Below, one piece after another: positions 1 through 9,861 of a stretch of 26,329 nt of DNA. The position numbers and the translations under genes were made by a program. Position 1 is the first letter of the stretch, and the number at the start of each line of letters is the position of its first letter. The stretch comes from Cercozoa sp. M6MM (Eukaryota; Endomyxa: Ascetosporea). The notes beneath the pieces are model-generated. The model saw only the letters and a program-made list of their open reading frames with translations, made no database searches and was not told where the DNA came from. The stretch is from the NCBI GenBank assembly GCA_040357565.1, contig JBDODJ010000149.1, one strand, 5' to 3'.

Positions 1-1
1 G

Positions 2-2
<1 letters not shown>

Positions 3-72
<70 letters not shown>
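3..72. repeat. (CA)n microsatellite at the left edge
   Basis: This is an uninterrupted CA dinucleotide run of 70 bp starting two bases from the window edge. On the minus strand it would lie inside or downstream of the possible gene at 121-349. The opposite edge of the window is also a dinucleotide run, so both edges may be assembly break points. Confidence 0.97.
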
Positions 73-75
<3 letters not shown>

Positions 76-120
76 AGTAACGCAACCCAAAGAGGGCACT
101 GACAAAGTGAAAGTCTCACC

Positions 121-349
121 TCAGTCAGCGTGCAGAGCCCTAGCAGCACACCGGCCACCGAGACCTGCGCCCAGCGAGACCTGCGGGGGGGGGGGGGTAA
201 GTGTCGGCTACCGTAGGACACGATGAGCGTCGGCACCAGATGAGCGTCGGCACCATGGCAGTGCCGCATCCAGCGATCAGTTGACGCACGTCCTCGTGCT
301 CTTTTGCTTCAACAATACGATAGTAGACCAACTGGTCTGCCTGGGTCAA
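121..349 (-). CDS. Possible exons of an unidentified gene running off the left edge
   Basis: I do not recognise this gene. On the minus strand an open stretch from about 349 down to 208 is followed by a donor-like GTAGCC, a run of C and CCGCAG (acceptor near 184). This resembles the PMCA intron ends next door. The next open block (about 183-121) can encode a hydrophobic stretch, SVAGVLLGLCTL, before a donor-like GTGAG. The frames of the two blocks do not join simply. A 17-bp tandem duplication at 222-255 lies in the first block and shifts its frame. No ATG clearly starts it, and the rest would lie beyond position 1. It could also be non-coding sequence downstream of PMCA. Confidence 0.25.
222..255. 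repeat. 17-bp perfect tandem duplication
   Basis: GATGAGCGTCGGCACCA occurs twice in a row (222-238 and 239-255) with no mismatch. The unit length is not a multiple of three, so it would shift the frame of any exon containing it. It may be a recent replication-slippage event or an assembly artefact. Confidence 0.9.
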
Positions 350-605
350 TCTTTACGTCTGTACGTAACAATGGTTTATCTTTTCGGGGAATCGTAAGTA
401 TTTAGTCAGTTTAAACGAAAAAGAAGCGCGCCGCAACGCAAAAGCGGCTCAGTCAGGGCATCGACGGATCGTAAAATGGTGCGCCTGACGACCACCAGGC
501 ACGGCAGCAAATCGTCATTTCCAGTCAAGTTACGTCGTGTGAGTCGCTTGCGTTGGCGCACGCAGTGCAAGCGAGAGGCGAGAGCGCAAGCAAAGGTGCC
601 TCCGC
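350..605. other. Region downstream of PMCA, no gene seen
   Basis: This is about 250 bp between the PMCA stop codon and the possible minus-strand exons. I see no convincing coding exon. On the minus strand it should hold the PMCA 3' UTR, but I did not find an AATAAA there. Confidence 0.5.
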
Positions 606-1105
606 CTACGCCTCCTCGTGCACGGCAATGCCCTGCGTGAGCGGCATGTCCTCGGCCTCGGGGTCGCCCGGAGCGGCCTCGGCCTCGGCATCGCCGGCAG
701 CGCGCTTCATCCTGTTGGCGGCAATGACGGCCATGCCGGCCTTGCGGAACTTGGCCGTCTTGGGGTTCGCCGCCGGTCGTCGCAGGATGTGGAACCTACA
801 TACAAACACAAATACAAACATAAATACACACACAGACACACAAACACACACAAACACACACACATATATATATATAAGGTACAGCGAAGCAGCCGACTCC
901 TCCATCGTGTACTCGGCAGCGTCGATCTAAATGCACACAGCACATACAAATGCAACACTGTATACACAAGTAAAATACGAGTACCTCTGGGATGGCCTCG
1001 ATCTTTTCGACGTCGATGAGACGGAGCAGGAGACCCATCGGCAGCGACAGCGCGCCCAGACCGAGACATGCAAGCCAGTGCCACCTGCAGGGGGGGGGGG
1101 TAAAG

Positions 1106-1153
<48 letters not shown>

Positions 1154-1253
1154 NNNNNNNNNNNNNNNNNNNNNNNNNNNNNNNNNNNNNNNNNNNNNNN
1201 NNNNNNNNNNNNNNNNNNNNNNNNNNNNNNNNNNNNNNNNNNNNNNNNNNNNN

Positions 1254-1334
<81 letters not shown>

Positions 1335-1499
1335 AACTACCATTTGGCGTCCTCGTGGGTGATGAGCGACACGACGCGCACCGGCGCGCCGCCGAACTCA
1401 ACGATGAGGAACTGCGCCGCGAAGCATGCCACGAAGATGATCGTGTACAGCGGGTTGTGGAAAAAGTCCTGCACAGCACACTCACATATAAGTGTAGAC

Positions 1500-1530
<31 letters not shown>

Positions 1531-4500
1531 TTATGAGGGTCACAAGGCACCTGGAACGGGTTCATGTCGTTGTTGAGCAGTCGCGCGTTCACCAGGTTGA
1601 AGAGTTGCATCAGCACGAACACATTAAACACCTGCAGGGGTCAAGTCAGTCAAGTCAAGTCAAGTCACACGCACAGACAGACAGGCAGGGCGTGGGGTGG
1701 GACTACCACAGTGAAGTGCAGCGACACGGCCGAGTGACCGCCAGCGCGGCCGTCGGGCACGTCAAAGATCTTCTCGCCAGCAAAGATGAGCGTCAGCAGC
1801 ACCACGCACTGCAGCAGCGCCTGGCCGAAGATGTTGCGCATCATGAGGCGCGAGATAAGCGACACCTGGCGCGCCGGGTGCCGCTGCAGCAGCTCGTCCG
1901 ACGGCGGCTCCGTCGCCAGCGCCAGCGACGCGAAGGCGTCCATCACGAGGTTCACCCACAGCAGCTGCACCGTCGTCAGCGGCGATCGGCCTGCCCCACG
2001 TGGTACGGATAGATAGATACTCCAGGTAGGTATGGGAAGGGGGGAAGGGGGAGGGGGTTACCCAGCACAATGGCGCCCAGTGCGGCCACAAAGATAGCCA
2101 CCACATTCACCGTGAGCTGGAACTGCAGGAACTTCTTGATCGAGTCGAGTACGTTGCGGCCTGTCACATACACACACACATACACACACACACCGATATA
2201 CCGGGTAAAGACACATGGGAGAGGGAGAGGGGGAGGAGGAGGGAAGGTACCCCACTTGACGGCCTGCACGATGGAGGCAAAGTTGTCGTCGAGGATCACA
2301 ATGTCCGAAGCCTGCTTGGCCACCTCAGTGCCGGCAATGCCCATGGAGAAGCCGACGTCGGCCTTGCGCAGTGCGAGCGAGTCGTTGGTGCCGTCGCCGG
2401 TGACGGCCACGACCTCACCCATGGCCTGCAGGCCGCTCACCAGCACGAACTTGTCGTTGGGCGACGAGCGCGCCAGCACCGTCAGCTTGCCACCGATCTC
2501 GTTGAACTTCTCCTGATTGAAGGTCTGCTGTGTCACCACCTTGCCTGTGTCCGGGTCCTCCTGTGCACACACACACACGGCAAGGTAAGCTACCTGTACC
2601 TGGGTACAGGGGGACAGGGAGGGTGGGATACTACCTCACGCCACTCGCGCCACTCCACAAAGGAGCGGAACTCGGGGCCCTCCATGGCGAGCTCGTGGTG
2701 CGTGCTGTCGTAGATGCCGGCGTCGCGAGCGATCGCCTTGGCCGTGTCGATGTTGTCGCCCGTCACCATGCGCACCTTGATGCCTGCTGTGCGGCACACC
2801 TGGATCGCGTCCGGCACGTCCTCGCGCAGCGGGTCCGCAATGCCCGCAATGCCCACGCAGGTCAGTTCGCGCTGTCCACCACCATTCCCCATACATTATA
2901 TATACATATAGACGTACATACTGGGGTACCACAAGCTCCTCCTCGTCGCACTCGAGCACCATGTTGCGCGTGGCCTCGTCCTTCGGCAGGTCCTTGAACG
3001 CAAAGGCCAGCACGCGGTAGGCCTGGTCGCTGAACTGCTTCTGCCGGTCGCGCAGGTCGGCACGCGCCGCCTCGAACTCGTCCTGCCACAAGGGAGGTAG
3101 GTAGTCGGGGGGGGGGGGGGGTAAAGGGTACAGCGGCCTCCTACCAGAGCGTTCGGGTCGTCGCACGACTCGGCCTTGTCCGTCATGAGAGCTTGCACGC
3201 ACCGGGCGTACACAATCTCCGGGGCACCCTGGATACACACATACCATACACTATACTAGACAAGCAGGGGGGGGCAGGGGGTACCTTGGTCAGCACACGA
3301 ATGCAGTCCTCCATCTCAACAACGACCGACATGCGCTTGATGGCCGAGTCTGCACACACACGAGACAGACGTGTCTAAACACACACGGAAGACGGTGTTG
3401 TTAGAGGTACCAAACGGCAACTCGCGAATCACGTGCGGCTTGGCCTCCTGCCGGATGGCCTCATAGTCGACGCCACCCTTATCCAGCAGTTCCAGGAAGG
3501 CACACTCCGTCGGGTTGCCACTACGCACGGGACGACCGTCCTCGCCCTGCGTCAACTGACTCGTCGGTGACGTGTTCACCACCAGCGACCTGCCCTCAAG
3601 GGGTAGGGTACAGGGGGGAAGGGGTATTGGGGTTTAAGAGCCAACGTACTGCAGCAGCAGGTCCCGCACGGCCGCGGAAGGAGCGCCGTCCTTCTCGACG
3701 GCATGCTTGGGCGTCGGGAAGTACGTGTTGGCCAGGAAGGCGGCACGCACCGACATCTTGTTCTCCGTGAGAGTGCCCGTCTTGTCCGAGCAGATCGTCG
3801 TGGCACCTGCGGGCAACACACATGCACACGCACTTCACAGGGTAATACTAGGTGGATACCGCCCATTGTCTCGCACTTGTGCAGGTTGCGCACGAGGTTG
3901 TTGTCCTTCATCATCTTCTTCACCGAGAAGGCGAGCGACAGCACCACGGCGAGCGGCAGGCCCTCCGGCACCGCCACCACCAGGATCGTGATACTGCACA
4001 AACACACGCGCACACGTACACATCCATCTATCTATCTATCTATCCATCTATCCATCCATCTATCTATCTTTCTACCTTATATAATATATATATATATATA
4101 TATATAAAGATGTGAGAAAGAACATACGCCGTGACAACGTAGGACAGCAGCTCCGAAGCATCGTCGTCCTCCCAGCCGTCGTAGGCCGCAAAGAAGCGCA
4201 CGAACAGCACAAACATCGACACGATGGCGGCGCCCAGGCCGAACCATGAAATCAGCGCTGCCAGGTGCTCAAGTTTCATCTGCAGCTGCGTCGGCGGCGG
4301 GTCCTGCGCCTGCACACACACACACACACACACACATCAGTGCACATGCACGTCTATACCCCCGTATATATATACACATATCAAGGGTAAGGAATCGCAC
4401 CTCGAGCTTGCTCTTGAGTCGCGTGGAGAAGGTGCGCGTGCCGACGGCCAGTGCGAGCATCGAGCCGCTGCCGGCACCGATCGTCGTGCCCGAGATGAGC

Positions 4501-5633
4501 AGACTGTTGTGCGGCTCCTTCTTCAGCAGGTCCGGCTCACCTACACACACAAACATATACATATATAAGTATATACAAGTATAGAGGACTCGGGGGAGTA
4601 CCAGTCAGAGAGGACTCGTTGGCCTTGAGTTCCGAGCTGTTGATGCACACGCCGTCGGCCACGAGAGCGTTGCCTTGACGCAGCTGCACGGGGGGAGGGG
4701 GGTGGGGGAGGGGGGTAGGTAGGTAGATAGGTAAGTAGGTGGCAGGTAACATGTAGGGAAGAGAGCAGGGCCAGAGAGGGCTACCACAATGACGTCGCCC
4801 ACGACGATCTCCTTGAGGTTGACCAGGAAGGGCTCGGGCGCACAGGCGCGCTTCACAAATACGTCGATGTTGTCGGCCACGGCCGAGAGCTCGGCGAACT
4901 TCTTCTGCTTCTGGTAGTCCGTGCCGGCGCCGGTGAGCACGACGATGGAGACGGCGATGAGGATGACAACGCCGTCGAGCCAGCCGAGTTCCTCGTCCTC
5001 CGAGGACAGGAAGACGCCCAGCGGGATCTGCACCACGGCGCACACGATCAGCAGCAGCAGGATCTTGTCCTCCAGCTGCTCCATGCAGAACGACAGGAAC
5101 GAGCGCAGCGGCGGCGGCGGCACCACGTTGGCGCCGAAGCGCACGCGACTCTCCTCCACCTGCAGACTCCCCATTAGACACCCAAGCTTAGACCCCCACC
5201 ATCCTATATATATCATAAAGCACCTGCTGGTCGGTGAGACCCACATCCGGATCGACCTCTGTGCAGTAGGAAAAATACAACTGCAAGACTCAGAGATCAC
5301 TCAGCGATCATTGGGATTGGGCGCCAAATGAAACCAAAAAACGCATGGGTAAAGCAAGGAGGCGATCACTCGCGATCAACACGCGATCACTCGCGATCAG
5401 AAACTATCGTTTCGGGTACCAAGCGCGTCGACGGCCCGGTTGAAGGCGTCCTCTTCGTCGCCCGGTTGCAGCTCCTTTCGGACGTAGTTGTCGAACACTT
5501 GGATGAACGACGCCTGCAGGTCGCCGCCCTGAGCAACCAAAGCAGAGAAGTCTATCCGCGCGCAACACCTCGGATGATGCGAACGAACCTTGACTCCCGT
5601 GTCCGAGGTCATCTCGGTCTCCGTATCAGCCAT
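606..5633 (-). CDS. Plasma-membrane calcium-transporting ATPase (PMCA, P2B-type), 22 exons
   Basis: This pump exports Ca2+ from the cytosol using ATP. Exons on the minus strand: 5633-5589, 5528-5420, 5258-5224, 5159-4785, 4683-4602, 4540-4401, 4309-4128, 3993-3860, 3806-3650, 3589-3411, 3349-3285, 3228-3145, 3082-2930, 2871-2635, 2560-2251, 2160-2062, 1990-1707, 1631-1551, 1468-1341, 1084-985, 926-883, 795-606. They total 3213 nt, 1070 aa, in one frame. Visible motifs are the actuator loop SLTGEPD, the TM4 motif VAVPEGLP (about 328-336), the phosphorylation site CSDKTGTLT (Asp about 375), MVTGDN, the hinge TGDGTND (about 713-719), and TM6 [14 protein letters not shown] with Asn809 and Asp813, the known PMCA Ca2+ ligands. 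The C-terminal 63 residues are basic, then acidic, and could hold an autoinhibitory calmodulin site. Exon 1 and the exon 13/14 junction are the least certain. A 100-N gap lies in the intron between exons 19 and 20. Confidence 0.93.
793..876. repeat. CA-rich and TA simple repeat in a PMCA intron
   Basis: Imperfect ACA/CACA repeats followed by a short TATATA run fill the intron between PMCA exons 21 and 22. On the transcribed (minus) strand this is a TG-rich tract ending in TATGTAG at the acceptor. Confidence 0.85.
1108..1332. repeat. (GT)n microsatellite interrupted by an assembly gap
   Basis: GT repeats at 1108-1153 and 1254-1332 flank 100 N (1154-1253). The second block has one C interruption. 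The array lies in the PMCA intron between exons 19 and 20 and reads (CA)n on the transcript. A G11 run at 1090-1100 gives that intron a C-run next to its acceptor. Confidence 0.95.
1154..1253. other. Assembly gap, 100 N
   Basis: Exactly 100 N between two GT-repeat blocks. The round length suggests a placeholder, so true array length is unknown. Confidence 0.95.
1505..1531. repeat. (AT)n microsatellite in a PMCA intron
   Basis: A pure AT dinucleotide run within the intron between PMCA exons 18 and 19. Confidence 0.9.
4021..4106. repeat. (ATCT/ATCC)n tetranucleotide repeat next to a (TA)n run
   Basis: A tetranucleotide array (4021-4074) and a TA run (4084-4106) make up most of the intron between PMCA exons 7 and 8. 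Confidence 0.92.
4313..4336. repeat. (CA)n repeat abutting a PMCA acceptor site
   Basis: A 24-bp CA run. On the minus strand it reads (TG)12 directly before the CAG acceptor of exon 7, in the place where a polypyrimidine tract is normally found. Confidence 0.93.
5292..5400. repeat. Clustered GCGATCACT-type motifs in PMCA intron 2
   Basis: The block at 5352-5400 holds two near-copies of a unit of about 20 bp built from GCGATCACT and CGCGATCA. Related GAGATCACT and GCGATCATT occur at about 5295-5312. The units contain GATC and are nearly palindromic around CGCGATC. It is a short local repeat within the second PMCA intron, close to the gene's 5' end. Confidence 0.8.
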
Positions 5634-6126
5634 CGTTGGGCGGTGTGACGTTTAATACAGACCACGGAAGGGACACCGGTGCGCGAAACACAAAAATACA
5701 CAGACGCCTTGTCTTGGCCCTCAAAAAAGTGGCGATACACACGCCACTCGGTCACGCTCAATCGACCTAGCACGCAGAGCTGCACACACTACGCACAAGT
5801 GTTGGGTTTAAAAATGGGTAATTTCTGCGAGCAATGCAACAGGGTGGCACACCAGTCAAAGCACCTTGGCTGGTCTTTTCGTCCTCGTTCCTCGTGGACA
5901 CCCAGTCTGTCCTCACTGTGATCCCGTATGTCTATGGACCGCCAGCGAAAACGCGGATGCACGTGTTTGGGTCTCGATCACCGTCTATCTGCTAGAAAAG
6001 TTTATTTAAAAATTCTTAGCTAGTCGGCGCTCCGCCTGACTGCTTGGCACCAACAGCCAGCCGGTAGCCGGTGCTGAGGGCAGGCCAGGTTTGGTAAATC
6101 AATACTGATAAAGTGGCTTATGTTCG
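5634..6126. promoter_or_regulatory. Divergent promoter region between PMCA and the ERCC8-like gene
   Basis: The two start codons point away from each other across 493 bp. I see no convincing exon here. A plus-strand open frame at 5679-5921 lacks family similarity and splice support. No clear TATA box or named motif was identified, so the regulatory role is inferred from position only. Confidence 0.45.
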
Positions 6127-8589
6127 ATGTGGTTTCTCGACCGCGAAACGTCCGATGATGTCGGCAAGTCCTTGTATTGGGAGCAACTCCTGTGCGACCT
6201 CGTGGGCGACTGTATCATTTGCATACATGCAACAGAAATAGTCTATAGTGCAGCCAACTGTCAAGTTTCGTGCATACCTCCGGCATCATGCGCAGGCTCC
6301 ATCGAGTTCGACGCTGCTGACTCACCCGAGCACGACCATGACTACCTTGTCTCAGTAAATTAATACCAAAACCTTCAGTCTCTGTGTTCCTTTTCTGCGT
6401 CGTGCAGGTGTCTGTGTGCAGCCAAAATTGATGAAACAGCGCTGCACTCAGCGAACGTCGCTCGAATTCGATCCACACAACGCCTGTCTGCTGGTACAGT
6501 CGTTGCTGCCGAGTGTGAGGATGGGTACCATGCATAGTACCTGGCGTAGCTGGCAGGCACCGACAAGGGACGCGTGGAGTTGTACGACACGTCGAGTTTT
6601 CTCTGCAGCAACGACGAGGACAACCGCGTGAGTCGCAATCTGTACGCACGGCACAAGAAGTGTTCCCCTGCACGTGTGGTGTCGACTTGTTGGTAGCCAC
6701 CCAAAGTAGGCTTGACGGGGGGGGGTTGAAAGTACGGTCGAGTTGCCTGACAGGTACCCGCAAGATGCGTCTATGTTCGCTGCTCTGTGGCTGGATCAGC
6801 ACGTCGGTCTGTTCGACACAGAGAGTGGCGGTATGCTGTGGCATGTGACATGTCTCCACGAGGAGAGTTATGAGAACGGACCTGTTGTGTGCACAGAGTG
6901 CGTGCTGCGAAGCAGGTGCGTGGAGGGAGTGCTGCGGCCGCGCTGGCAGCCAGTGCAAGCACGTGCACGTACGACCTTGCTGGCGGTGGCCACCGGTGAC
7001 CCTATCCCGGTACACATAGCACCGTCCTGAGTAGGTGTCAGTGTGCACTAAGTGTGGCTGCTTCAGGTGGTGATGGACATGACCACAGGCATGGCAGCGG
7101 CCTGTCTCGGCACTAGTCGCATAACTGGACACTCACACGAGACCTCTGCCGTGGCCTGGCAGACTGACACTCTGCTGTGGTACTATACATATATATATAT
7201 GTATATGTATATGTATGTGTATCTTGTACATATGTATCTGTATATGTAGGATAGGCGACCGGTCGGGTAGAGTGCTGTTGTGGGACGTGCGAAAGCCAGA
7301 GGCCCCAGTGCTGCAGATGGACGCGCATGTCCCTGTCCCGTCAGTAGCGACACCAAGCAATGTCAGTCCTGTGACTGACCATGGGACTGGCCAGGCCCAG
7401 ACGACACCGAGACCACCTGTGTCCGCACCGAGACCGAGACAGGAAGAAGTCCGTGCTGTCGCCAACACCAGCGACGACTGGAAGCGACGACTGCGTCTGC
7501 ACCGACAGAGACGCGACAGTGCTCTGCGTACGCAGCGTGCTGAGGTACTTCTTTCTCTTTGCTTGTGTGTGTATGGGTGTGTGTAATGCTCACACACCTC
7601 ACTTCCTCTCGACCAGGAGGAGAGGAAGTTCCGAGAGGCGACAGAGCCGCGCGTGGTGCAACAGATGCTGCCGAGTCCCATGGTCGACACTGGGTGAGTT
7701 TTCTCGTGTGCCCCTCTCTCTCTCCCTCTCTTTCCCTCTCTCCCTATCTCTTTCCCTCTCCCTCTCTCCCCTCTCTCTCCCTCCCTCTCTCCCCTCTCTC
7801 TCTACTGTCGACTGAGGGAGGACCTTGTTGCCTGGACTGACGCTGTGTGTGACTGACAGTGCACGCGCGCAGGAGGCCGGCGTCATCGGCATTGCGCCGA
7901 GTGACAAGTACGTCGCCGTGGCAGGCAGCACGGGCGTTCGGGTCTTTGCTCAAGATACGGTATGCACCCATTCTCCTCCTCCTGTACCTACCTGTTGGTA
8001 CACACACACGTTTCTTCGCATTAGGGTCACTTCCTGTGTCGCTCCTTTCGCGCGGACGTGTCGTGCTTGACACGATTGTGTTCGCGCGACTACTTTGCCT
8101 ACGCGAGCGGCGGTTCTGTGCTCGTGAAACGCTACGTCGCCAAGGATTACAGCTGCACGCGCGGCTGTCAGGTCGGTGCGCTCTTTGCCGACATTGTTGC
8201 CATGCACGCACATCCCTACCTCCCTGGTACACACGCACCTATGTTTGTATTGTATAAATATATACATGTAATTTATAGATACATATACACAATACAATCT
8301 AAACATATTATATATATCCACCTGGCTAGTGATCGTTGCTGCTGGTGTTGACGGCAGTATGGCCTGTGTTCGGCCAGCCGCACTCGTGCGCTCGCGTCTG
8401 CGTCAGGTACACGTGCGGCAGGAGAACGTCGCATTTGCTGGCACGCGGATCGAGCAGCACTACGCGAGTCGGCAGCGACACGGCGCCGTGCGAGACCCAA
8501 AGGCCTTCCCGCGGGCGCACGATGATGTTGTGTCTGACTACGACGAGTGGACCGAGTCGGAACCTGAAAACGAGACTACCGGCGATTGA
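6127..8589 (+). CDS. ERCC8: WD40 repeat protein resembling CSA/ERCC8 (transcription-coupled repair)
   Basis: CSA is the WD40 substrate receptor of a CUL4-DDB1 ubiquitin ligase acting at stalled RNA polymerase II. Exons: 6127-6211, 6408-6493, 6550-6692, 6754-6830, 6897-7009, 7067-7179, 7250-7544, 7617-7693, 7860-7959, 8025-8226, 8330-8589 (1551 nt, 516 aa, phases consistent). Resemblances to human CSA recalled from memory: the start MWFLDR against MLGFLSAR, the first blade ending in GRVELYD at about the same residue number, CWYPQDASMF against QWYPHDTGMF, LLAVATG against LVAVGTR, GRVLLWDVRKPE against SRVKLWDVRRAS, and an acidic tail with DEWTESEPE against DAWSSSDEE. It is about 120 aa longer than the human protein, mainly because of a charged Pro/Arg-rich linker of about 98 aa between blades. 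Exon 1 rests on length and phase agreement. It could be another WD40 family member. Confidence 0.65.
7184..7248. repeat. TATG/TA simple repeat in an ERCC8-like intron
   Basis: Interspersed TA and TATG units fill almost the entire intron between exons 6 and 7 of the WD40 gene. The acceptor is the terminal TATGTAG. Confidence 0.85.
7711..7803. repeat. CT-rich polypyrimidine repeat in an ERCC8-like intron
   Basis: A 93-bp stretch consisting almost only of C and T (CTCT, CCCT and TTTCC units) on the sense strand of the intron between exons 8 and 9. It may help acceptor recognition. Confidence 0.92.
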
Positions 8590-8813
8590 TCCCCATCCAA
8601 ATCCGGCAGTAAGCGCGTCTGGTCAACTTAGTTGTTACCGCGCCGCAGCCCTGTCAGATATGGATCAGGCCTCTCGTGAGGTTTTTGTAAATTTGTAGGA
8701 TTGCTTCCGCACGGATACGATACAGTAGTTCATGCTGTAACACAGTACTTTACATCGTGTGCGCATCAGCATCGGTATGGTACTATCATGACATTTATTA
8801 CACTCGATTTCGT
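8590..8813. other. Convergent 3' region, ERCC8-like and nicotinamidase genes
   Basis: Two genes end tail to tail with 224 bp between stop codons, so their 3' UTRs probably share or overlap this space. No other feature apart from the candidate poly(A) signal listed separately. Confidence 0.6.
8794..8799 (-). terminator. Candidate poly(A) signal AATAAA for the nicotinamidase gene
   Basis: The minus strand reads AATAAA 14 bases downstream of the nicotinamidase stop codon. The distance is short but acceptable in compact genomes. A six-base match could be chance. Confidence 0.4.
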
Positions 8814-9659
8814 TTAATTTGACTCGGACGAGACGGTGAGGAACAGGTGTTCGGGCGACGGCAGCTGCTTCAACTCGGCAAGCGTGGTCAGCACGACGCC
8901 GGCGTCGCGTAGCCGCGCCAGCATGCCTCTCTCGGAGTCAGTGGCGACCGAAGCGGCCGCGTCGGTGACTACGGCAACGTCAAGACCCGCCTTGCGTGCG
9001 TCGAGTGCCTGTGTCACACAGCACCTTTTAGGTCAAGTAGGATAGCGAGCGATGCCTACCGTGAAGCCAACGCAGTAGTCGAACGCAAGTCCAGCCACAA
9101 TGACCCGAGTGACACCTGCCTGATTCAGCAGCTGCTCCAACTCGGTCTTCGTGATGCCGTCGTTGTCGCAGAAACCACTGTAGCTGTCGGCCTCTCCCAT
9201 ACCTAGGAACGTTGTGCACAGTGCATGCTATGGCTGAGACATGCACATATGCACAAGTCAGTCTGTACCCTTACGCACGACAACATCCGTCTCGGCACGT
9301 TCGAGACTCGAGTGGAACTCGGCGCCACGCGACTCCTGCACGCAGTGATCGGGCCACAGCATCTGCTCGCGCCCGTTAGAAAGTGTCACACTAGTGAAGC
9401 ACTCGCGTCCGTGCGTGCTCGCAAACGACGAATGTCCGCGCGGATGCCAGTCCTGCGTGAGCGCCACCAGACGCCATTGTGCTAGTCTGCGCAGCTCGTT
9501 GCACTTGGCAGGCACACACTCACCTCCAGAAACAGCCAGCGAGCCATCTGGCGGCATAAAGTCGTTCTGCACGTCCACAAGAATGAGCGCTCTGCGCAAC
9601 GGTGGTGAACCTTTTTCGGCATTTGGCAATTTCAAAGAAGAATCGTACGTGGCAGTCAT
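8814..9659 (-). CDS. PNC1: Nicotinamidase (PNC1 type, isochorismatase-like fold)
   Basis: This enzyme deamidates nicotinamide to nicotinate in the NAD+ salvage route used by fungi, protists and many invertebrates but not vertebrates. Three exons on the minus strand, 9659-9269, 9202-9060 and 9008-8814, give 242 aa in one frame. The catalytic triad is visible: Asp29 in LVDVQNDF, Lys130 in VVRKG and Cys174 in AFDYCVG. Likely metal ligands are Asp70 and His72 in TQDWHP and His105 in LWPDHCVQ. The conserved DSYSGF follows the lysine. I chose the ATG at 9659, about 25 residues before the first strand. An upstream in-frame GTG is not needed. The start codon faces PARN across 202 bp. Confidence 0.93.
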
Positions 9660-9861
9660 TATACGGCCTAAATGCCCGTCGAACACGTTTATAGAAATAT
9701 TTACACCTGTTAAAGTTAACGGGATAGGTTCTAACTCGATAAATACTCAGTATTTTTCCTGCCCCTTGTTTTCACTGTAGCCAAAAAACGCAGCATGGCC
9801 AGGAAGGAGCGTGGGCCACAGAGCAGGCGCAGGCGTGTGTTTGTGCTGTGTGAAAGTAATC
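9660..9861. promoter_or_regulatory. Short divergent promoter, nicotinamidase / PARN
   Basis: Only 202 bp separate two divergent start codons, so both core promoters and 5' UTRs must fit here. The left half is AT-rich and the right half GC-rich. No named motif recognised. Confidence 0.5.

Noticed and set aside
796-1485. Several open frames encoding His-Thr or Cys-Val repeats
   Set aside because: They are translations of the CA/TG microsatellite and the N gap inside PMCA introns, not proteins.
5679-5921. An 80-codon open frame between PMCA and the ERCC8-like gene
   Set aside because: No family similarity, no splice support, and it lies in the divergent promoter region.
6831-6896. Reading through the block at 6831-6896 as coding sequence in the ERCC8-like gene
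   Set aside because: It is in frame (66 bp) but has a GTATG start and CACAG end, and removing it restores the spacing seen in CSA between DTES and LLAVATG. I treat it as an intron, though retention cannot be excluded.
6215-7132. A 305-codon open frame on the minus strand
   Set aside because: It lies antisense to the first exons and introns of the ERCC8-like gene, has no recognisable domain, and runs across that gene's splice sites. It is best explained as a shadow of codon bias.
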